A DNA stretch of 10,281 bases from contig CAJZIX010000021.1 of the NCBI GenBank assembly GCA_916049765.1, positions 1 through 10,281 on the forward strand. The letters run 5' to 3'. This DNA comes from an uncultured bacterium. GTDB lineage: Bacteria > Patescibacteriota > Gracilibacteria > Absconditabacterales > Absconditicoccaceae. The position numbers and the translations under genes are program-made. The notes beneath the pieces were generated by a model. It searched no databases and was not told where the DNA came from. It saw nothing but the letters and a program-made list of their open reading frames with translations. Positions 8,376-10,281 of this stretch are shown in pieces; the first letter of the stretch is position 1; the number at the start of each line of letters is the position of its first letter.

Positions 8376-8496
8376 GAAGAAATCGCAAAATAAACCCGTC
8401 ACATAATCCTCCTCATTTTCGATAAAAGAAAGAATCCTCTTGATATATCTTTGCTGATAATTAGAGTAAAGCAACCTTTATTCTCATAAAGAACAT

Positions 8497-9036
8497 ATGT
8501 ATTCTACTGACAGTGAACTTATCTTGGGCTTTCAACAAGGAAAATATACTAACTTTGAATTTCTTTACGAGCAGAATTTCCAAAAAGTTTATCGTTATCT
8601 GATTTTTAAAACTAATGGGAATAAAAATCTAGCTCAAGATTTATGTTCAGAAGCCTTTCTTGCAGGATTTGAAGCACTAGGAAGCATTAAAGTTGGTGAA
8701 AGAACCAACTTTTGAGCACGAATGATCAGTATTGCTCATCATAAACGAGTTGATTATCTAAGAGCCAATCATGAAGCAGAACTTTCACTTGATGAGAACC
8801 TTCTTCCAGCCAAAGAAAATCAGATTTTAGAGATATTAGAAATAGACGCAAAAACAAAAGAAATTTTCACCTTTCTAGATACCCTTGGAAGTGAAAAAAG
8901 AGAGATCATTACCCTGAGACTTCGAGATGAATTAAGCTATAATGAAATTGCTTCTCTCCTAGGAAAATCAGAAGAAGCCTGCAGACAGCTCTTTTCTAGA
9001 ACAATGAAAACACTCTGTGAACATTTCTGAAAATAG
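8497..9036 (+). CDS. ECF-type (sigma-70 family) RNA polymerase sigma factor
   Basis: Directs RNA polymerase to a small set of promoters, typically in response to an envelope signal. 179 residues, the usual size of group 4 sigma factors. Region 2 spans about 18-92, with FEFLYEQNFQKVYRYLI, LAQDLCSEAFLAGFEAL (the DLxQExFL-like helix) and ARMISIAHHKRVDYLR (74-89). Region 4 spans about 122-175, with KREIITLRLRDELSYNEIASLLGKSEEACRQLFSRTMKTL holding the helix-turn-helix (147-167). UGA codes Gly73 inside region 2 and Gly178 near the end, so the protein stops at the TAG (9034-9036), two codons past what the standard code predicts. The reading frame overlaps the next gene by 20 bases. Its target promoters cannot be told from the window. 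Confidence 0.88.
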
Positions 9037-10281
9037 TAAAAATCTGAATTTATATCTTATACCCTCTTTAATGAAAGTAAGTGAACTCCTACAAGAGCAT
9101 CCTGAACTTAACAGTGAAAAATCACAGCTAGAACAGTTTATAAAAACGTTCAAATCGCCAAAAGTAAAAAGTGATAAAGATTTTTCTCATAACCTCAAAC
9201 AGCAAATAAAAGAGAAAATCCATGAAAAAAAAGCTGAAAATCCAAAATACTTAGCTTTTTATCTCCATAATTTTAGATTTTATTTCACAGGATTTAGTGT
9301 AGCTTTAGGTTGTTTTATGATCCTCTTCGTTTTGGGATTCTTCTCCTTCAACAAAACACCTCAACTCTTACATAATCCCAAAACGCTTTCCTACAAAGAA
9401 TCCGAAGCTTTTTGAGCACTACCAAAACACCAGATCAAACAATTTGCATCGACTTCACTTTTAGCAACAAGCCTTGTATCAGAAGAATCAAAACCAGATC
9501 CTTTATCCCTTTTAGAAACTGTTGATCAAACAGAAATCCCAGCACTAAATACGGAAAATGTACGTTTCTATATTTGAGAAAAACAAATTCCAAAACTCAA
9601 CGGAGAATATTTTATAGCAAAAACGAATACTGGAACTACAATAGCACTCAACTGAATTGTAAAGACACTCCGTATTCCGAATTTTTCACTCAACAAACTC
9701 GCGAAAAGTCAGATTAATTCGATACAATTTACAGATAATAATAAAGAATATGAGTTCTCGCTTGATCTAAAAAATAATACTTTCTCAGCTGAATTTATAC
9801 AAAATGAAAATACCCATGAAACGACAATAAAATCTGAATCTCTTTCTGAAAGAGAAATCAAAAAACTAATCAAAAAACAGCTTTTAACCTTTTGACTTTC
9901 ACTTGAATATTATTGAGATCCTCGTTTTGAAAAAAATGAAGATGAGCCACAGAAAGTAGATATTTTCTATCCAAAAATAATTGATAAAAAAGAAGTTTGG
10001 AACCCAGAAACCCAGCAACAAGAAGAGATGCGTGTCACCTTTGATATTTCTTCAAAAAAAATCCTTAGCCTCTATAACTTTAAATTTCAATCTTACGATC
10101 TATCAGAATACCCTATTTCACGAGAAAAGACTCAACTACTTGCTGAGATTGAAACACTAGGAAACATTGACACTTCAAAACAAGGAAAAAAGACTGCTAT
10201 CCCTATGAAAAAATGAAAACTCGTTTATCTCCAACAAGAGGATTTCCTTATACCGGGACTCATGTTTGAGCCCAAAACTAC
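9017..10281 (+). CDS. Single-pass membrane protein, probable anti-sigma factor, 3' end outside window
   Basis: 421 codons are visible and the frame is still open at the edge. Residues 1-88 are hydrophilic and helical, fitting a cytoplasmic sigma-binding part. One membrane helix follows (89-110, FYFTGFSVALGCFMILFVLGFF), then more than 300 residues of Ser/Thr/Asn/Lys-rich sequence predicted outside. UGA codes Gly at six visible positions (codons starting 9413, 9572, 9653, 9893, 9914, 10214). Assignment as anti-sigma rests on position (overlapping the sigma gene by 20 bases) and topology; I do not recognise a zinc-binding HxxxCxxC motif or a named family. The GTG at 9017 is the translationally coupled start; ATG 9071 (MKVSELLQ) is a plausible alternative. 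The large external part is unusual, since many anti-sigma factors are short, and could be the sensor. Confidence 0.65.

Larger units (their letters stand above)
1737..9837. repeat. Dispersed 9-mer AAAATCTGA, twelve copies
   Basis: Exact copies on the plus strand start at 1737, 2685, 3602, 6217, 9039 and 9829. Exact copies on the minus strand (TCAGATTTT on plus) start at 1971, 3158, 4477, 5916, 7707 and 8820. Four lie between genes and eight in coding sequence. In coding copies the motif is read in different frames and its TGA is never a codon, so neither amino-acid choice nor UGA recoding explains it. Three copies extend to the odd palindrome AAAATCTGATTTT (3602, 5916, 8820). A rough independent-base estimate at about 36% G+C gives 0.2-0.3 copies expected. 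Confidence 0.6.

Noticed and set aside
8297..8496. ECF-type autoregulatory promoter before the sigma gene
   Set aside because: I looked for an AAC-type -35 with a CGTC-type -10 at suitable spacing and found none convincing.
8968..9153. Minus-strand small open frame across the sigma/anti-sigma junction
   Set aside because: It is a shadow of the two overlapping plus-strand genes with no start signal or family similarity.
1..10281. Mycoplasma-type code with TGA as Trp
   Set aside because: TGA sits at invariant Gly sites (GAGSRGTA, GIGDL, GNDL) while Trp sites use TGG.

Overview
The window reads as an AT-rich chromosomal segment from a bacterium that translates UGA as glycine (genetic code 25), the code known from Absconditabacteria (SR1) and Gracilibacteria in the Candidate Phyla Radiation. 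Read with the standard code almost every gene breaks into pieces. Read with UGA as Gly they become full-length, and the recovered glycines fall on invariant family positions (GpsA GAGSRGTA and GIGDL, NrdD TGIGFALYGTP, aldo/keto reductase QLGLGTW, HolA GNDL). In-frame CGA codons are used for Arg. I saw no tRNA, rRNA, CRISPR array or mobile element.

Minus strand, read from 8296 down to 1: an acidic cytoplasmic protein of unknown function (7733-8296) followed by a small terminator hairpin; a secreted NAGPA/DUF2233-type phosphodiester glycosidase (6513-7580); an aldo/keto reductase (5623-6468); the DNA polymerase III delta subunit HolA (4537-5526); a small secreted coiled-coil protein (3843-4445) overlapping by 10 nt a glutamate-racemase homologue that lacks its catalytic residues (3043-3852); glycerol-3-phosphate dehydrogenase GpsA (2043-3017); then a 333-base gap with a tandem pair of NrdR boxes; and the 5' part of the anaerobic ribonucleotide reductase gene nrdD (1-1709, running off the window).

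Plus strand: diverging from 8296, an ECF-like sigma factor (8497-9036) overlaps the start of a single-pass membrane protein with a long external domain (9017 to the window end), most simply its anti-sigma partner.

The genes are mostly housekeeping or envelope functions rather than one pathway. Class III ribonucleotide reductase points to anaerobic dNTP synthesis under NrdR control, HolA to replication, GpsA to glycerol phosphate for lipid or envelope polymers, and the sigma/membrane-protein pair and two signal-peptide proteins to surface sensing and remodelling. Two signals stand out beyond the genes. The 9-mer AAAATCTGA occurs twelve times, six on each strand, in coding and non-coding DNA and in several reading frames. 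The MurI-family protein has lost all of its canonical catalytic residues.
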